This document shows, piece after piece, positions 61,663 to 64,000 of a stretch of DNA of 64,000 bases (the stretch's first letter is position 1; the number at the start of each line of letters is the position of its first letter). A program made the position numbers and the translations under genes. The notes under the pieces were generated by a model. That model was not told where the DNA came from, made no database searches, and saw only the letters and a list, made by a program, of their open reading frames with translations. Source of the stretch: Trypanosoma brucei gambiense DAL972 (Eukaryota > Euglenozoa > Kinetoplastea > Trypanosomatida > Trypanosomatidae); the NCBI RefSeq assembly GCF_000210295.1, contig NC_026743.1, positions 1,364,001 through 1,428,000 of the forward strand. Reading direction: 5' to 3'.

Positions 61663-62835
61663 TCACATAGCTACAGGGGCCTCGAACCATAGACACATTT
61701 TGAGCATGAATGTAAAGGGCAGAACTGGGGTGGAAATCGTATCGATGCATTCGACATCCTCAGCTGTTGTCTCACTCCCGTCGGGGGCAACTTTGTTAAG
61801 CATTTTAAGAGCCCTCTCAACAAACAGCACCGAACCGGATTTGGCACGGTGCTCAACAGCCAACTTCCTTAATGCTGGAGCGGTATCGAGCGCAACTTGA
61901 AGTTCACGATGCAAACCCACGACGTAGCGCATTTTGCTCTTTGACATCACTAACTCAAACAGTGCCAAGTCTTTATCACGTTGAGATAGTGGTGTCCCTG
62001 TGCTACTCATACGATTGATCAGAACATCAAGTTCTTGCGATACAGATGCTTCTACATTACGCGTAGCAGTGCCCTTCATCTGCAATTCCATTACTTCCGG
62101 TACCTCACCACGCACAATGATGTTGCAATGCTTGAGAACATTAAAACGCTTGTCGCTGCCATTTAAACGTAATTCACCTTCCGCTTGCAGAGCAGCATGT
62201 ATGTCCTCCGGAACCACACCCAAGTCTTTCACCGTTGCCACTATAGCACGCGCAACAGCAGCCTTCTGCAACTCCCAACGCTTCCCTTCGCGCTTCAGAT
62301 ATGCATCCAAAATTTCCATGCGCTCTTTTTCAAGGCAATCCGCTTCGACGCTCCCTGGTTGCAGTGGATTTTCGTTGTCGTCGGCGAGAGCCATTTCGAA
62401 AGCGGACTCAAGCAGTGTCAATCGTAAAGCGTCAGGATTTTTCCAAAACGGGAGGGGCTCACTGTCCTTTACTTCCGCTGCTTCTGCCACTTTCTCTCCC
62501 AAATATGGGGCGCCTGGTGCATCATTGTGGAGTATCTCAATACTCTCCAAACGACTCTGGGAAGAAACCCCCCGAACAACATTGCTGGTTAAAAACTCAA
62601 CAGTTTCCTCACTCACCACCGGTACGGGGTCATTGGGTACTTTACTGCGTCCGCCCTCTTCGGCACATTTTTGTTCGATATCATCCAAACGAGTTGTCCT
62701 CTTCACTAACCCAGCCAGTACAGAAGCGAGGTCAGAAGCCCGTTCTGTCTCACCATTAGCGATACATATGGTTAACTCCCGATGTAAACGAAGGGCTGCC
62801 GGGTTCGTGCGGAAAACATTCGACAGAACGGTCAT
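61663..62835 (-). CDS. Hypothetical protein, 390 aa
   Basis: I do not recognise this family. Seen: a soluble, mostly helical protein with no signal peptide or membrane segment. A weak internal similarity recurs around NPAALRLHRELTICIANG (about 11-28), NPDALRLTLLESAFEMALAD (about 137-156) and VVGLHRELQVALDTAPALRK (about 305-325), suggesting degenerate helical repeats. The middle is charged (KEREMEIL-type and AVARAIVATVKDLGVVPEDI). Cysteines are few. The start is the ATG at 62835. The same frame is open upstream to 63066, interrupted only by a TGA at 62845-62847 just before this ATG, so an N-terminally extended form is conceivable. Confidence 0.75.
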   Translation of the reverse strand: MTVLSNVFRTNPAALRLHRELTICIANGETERASDLASVLAGLVKRTTRLDDIEQKCAEEGGRSKVPNDPVPVVSEETVEFLTSNVVRGVSSQSRLESIEILHNDAPGAPYLGEKVAEAAEVKDSEPLPFWKNPDALRLTLLESAFEMALADDNENPLQPGSVEADCLEKERMEILDAYLKREGKRWELQKAAVARAIVATVKDLGVVPEDIHAALQAEGELRLNGSDKRFNVLKHCNIIVRGEVPEVMELQMKGTATRNVEASVSQELDVLINRMSSTGTPLSQRDKDLALFELVMSKSKMRYVVGLHRELQVALDTAPALRKLAVEHRAKSGSVLFVERALKMLNKVAPDGSETTAEDVECIDTISTPVLPFTFMLKMCLWFEAPVAM

Positions 62836-64000
62836 GGCGTCAGGTCACTTGCGCTCCTTCCCTACAGCCTCCACGCCAATCGCGTTATTCTCTCGCATCT
62901 CCGAGAGCGGCGTAACTGAATTCCCCGTCACACGGCCCGAGGGAATCCCCTCATGGCAGCTGCGGCGCTGGGATGTCATTGGGTTTCTGAAACGAAATGT
63001 ACAATACCATGAAGAATCACTAAAGAGGGAGTTGATTATAACCTTTTTCGTACGGTAAAAAGACATCCTCGACTCCCCTTTTCTCCCTCCTCCTCCCCTG
63101 TTGCTACCGTGGTGGACAGCAGCACCTCACGCATGGCAACATACGCAGTGCAAGAGTTAACGCATCAAAAAGAGAAGGAAGAGGAAATAACAGCACGATC
63201 GAGAAGTGGAGAATCAGCACGTGGAAGCAACAACTGACAATTCACTCGATCATGTCGCCCAGCAGCACAAAACCCGTCACGTGAGATCCAACAAAAAAAA
63301 TTCACTGAGCAATCCCTTTTTTTCTTAGTAATCACACCGAATATGTTCAGTGCACAAACGAATAAATAATTTATGGTATCTAGGAGGATGTTTCTTTTCT
63401 GGTATTCTTTTTTTTTCCTTCGCACTTATCCAAGGATCTATTACAGCACCACTTTAAATCTCAATCACAACCGCTCCCAACTATTCTAAGGGATCGCAGC
63501 ATCAGCAGTAACAAAGCAACAGGAAAAGCGGAAGAGCAACGGCGCCGGTCAACCCCGCCACCGAGCACAACACGCACAAACACTCACACAAACAAACAAA
63601 CCGTTCACTGGTACCACTACCGGCATCGGCGCTACAACTCAATGCGGTTTTGTTTTCCCCTTTTCCAGTGACTCCTCCCCCCTTTTTTTATTATTTCAAT
63701 ACCGGTGATATTAATGATCTCTAACACATAAACAAATCAAGCACAAAAATATGGCATCCCCCATGACCACCTTGTTGCGTAACACTGCATATATATATAT
63801 TTAAGTATTTATGTAAGTACTTATAAATCTGTGTCGAGGACAAGGGAACAGTTAACAACAAATAAACGAAACTAAACTACAGAAAAAAAAAAGTGACACA
63901 ACAAGTACCAATATAATGGTCAACCAAATTGACAAAGACACGACAAAACGTGAAAGGCTGTCGCCATTTGTGTACACACGAAAGGAAAAAGTTATCACTT
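62836..64000 (-). other. Leader of the 390-aa gene and upstream spacer
   Basis: An in-frame 73-codon frame (62845-63066) precedes the 390-aa gene; a possible acceptor (TTTCGTTTCAG, AG at 62987-62988) falls inside it. Beyond 63070 the sequence is low-complexity, with TA and CA runs, and no gene is seen up to the window end. Confidence 0.5.
62987..62988 (-). promoter_or_regulatory. Possible trans-splice acceptor AG
   Basis: The minus strand reads CATTTCGTTTCAG, then an ATG at 62979 that opens a 44-codon in-frame upstream frame ending at the TGA at 62845. It is a weaker pyrimidine tract than most in the window. Confidence 0.35.

Noticed and set aside
62000..63058. 352-codon plus-strand open frame over the 390-aa gene
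   Set aside because: It is antisense to a gene with clear coding character and lies within a minus-strand polycistron. Its Ser/Arg/Thr-rich composition is typical of a shadow frame.

Overview
The window is nuclear DNA of a kinetoplastid, almost certainly an African trypanosome of the Trypanosoma brucei group. The evidence is: long intron-free genes in co-directional arrays; polypyrimidine tracts with an AG just upstream of start codons (trans-splice acceptors); VSG-like surface proteins; a glycosomal (-SKL) adenylate kinase; and strong matches to conserved eukaryotic families (p97/VCP, VPS13, eEF1B-beta, AAAP transporter, CFAP36, TMEM222). From memory, VCP and EF-1 beta lie close together on T. 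brucei chromosome 10, which fits, but no database was consulted and subspecies cannot be resolved.

Layout. Positions 1-6,690 carry plus-strand, lineage-specific surface-type genes: two VSG-related genes (599-1783 and 1894-3057), a degenerate stretch (about 3.2-4.3 kb) with a broken possible glycosyltransferase remnant and a poly(A)-tailed possible retroposon end, then a tandem pair of small secreted, probably GPI-anchored proteins (4679-5374 and 5954-6646). Positions 6,690-8,211 hold no convincing gene and separate plus-strand from minus-strand genes: a convergent strand-switch region, the usual place for transcription termination in trypanosomes. From 8.2 kb to 62.8 kb every supported gene is on the minus strand, one polycistronic unit read right to left.

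The minus-strand unit is mostly conserved housekeeping and cytoskeletal genes. In transcription order: an unknown 390-aa protein, a 905-aa kelch protein, two disordered Ser/Pro-rich proteins, an EFCAB10-like RIIa-domain protein, a 4,746-aa VPS13-type lipid-transfer protein, eEF1B-beta, two adjacent mitochondrial-looking proteins made of 9 and 16 RanBP2-type zinc fingers, a CFAP36-like protein with two ubiquitin-interacting motifs, a small unknown protein, a trypsin-fold pseudoprotease fused to armadillo-type repeats, an amino acid transporter, VCP, glycosomal adenylate kinase, a LigB/DODA-type dioxygenase, a TMEM222-like protein and a small membrane protein. They form no single pathway, as is normal for trypanosome polycistrons.

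Several start codons were moved inward because the longest open frame begins with a non-ATG codon. Where visible, the trans-splice acceptor was used to choose the start. Three possible small genes (93, 61 and 46 codons) and one unexplained strong acceptor lie in stretches otherwise without genes; these, the variable tandem surface pair, the pseudoprotease and the paired zinc-finger arrays are the most interesting items.
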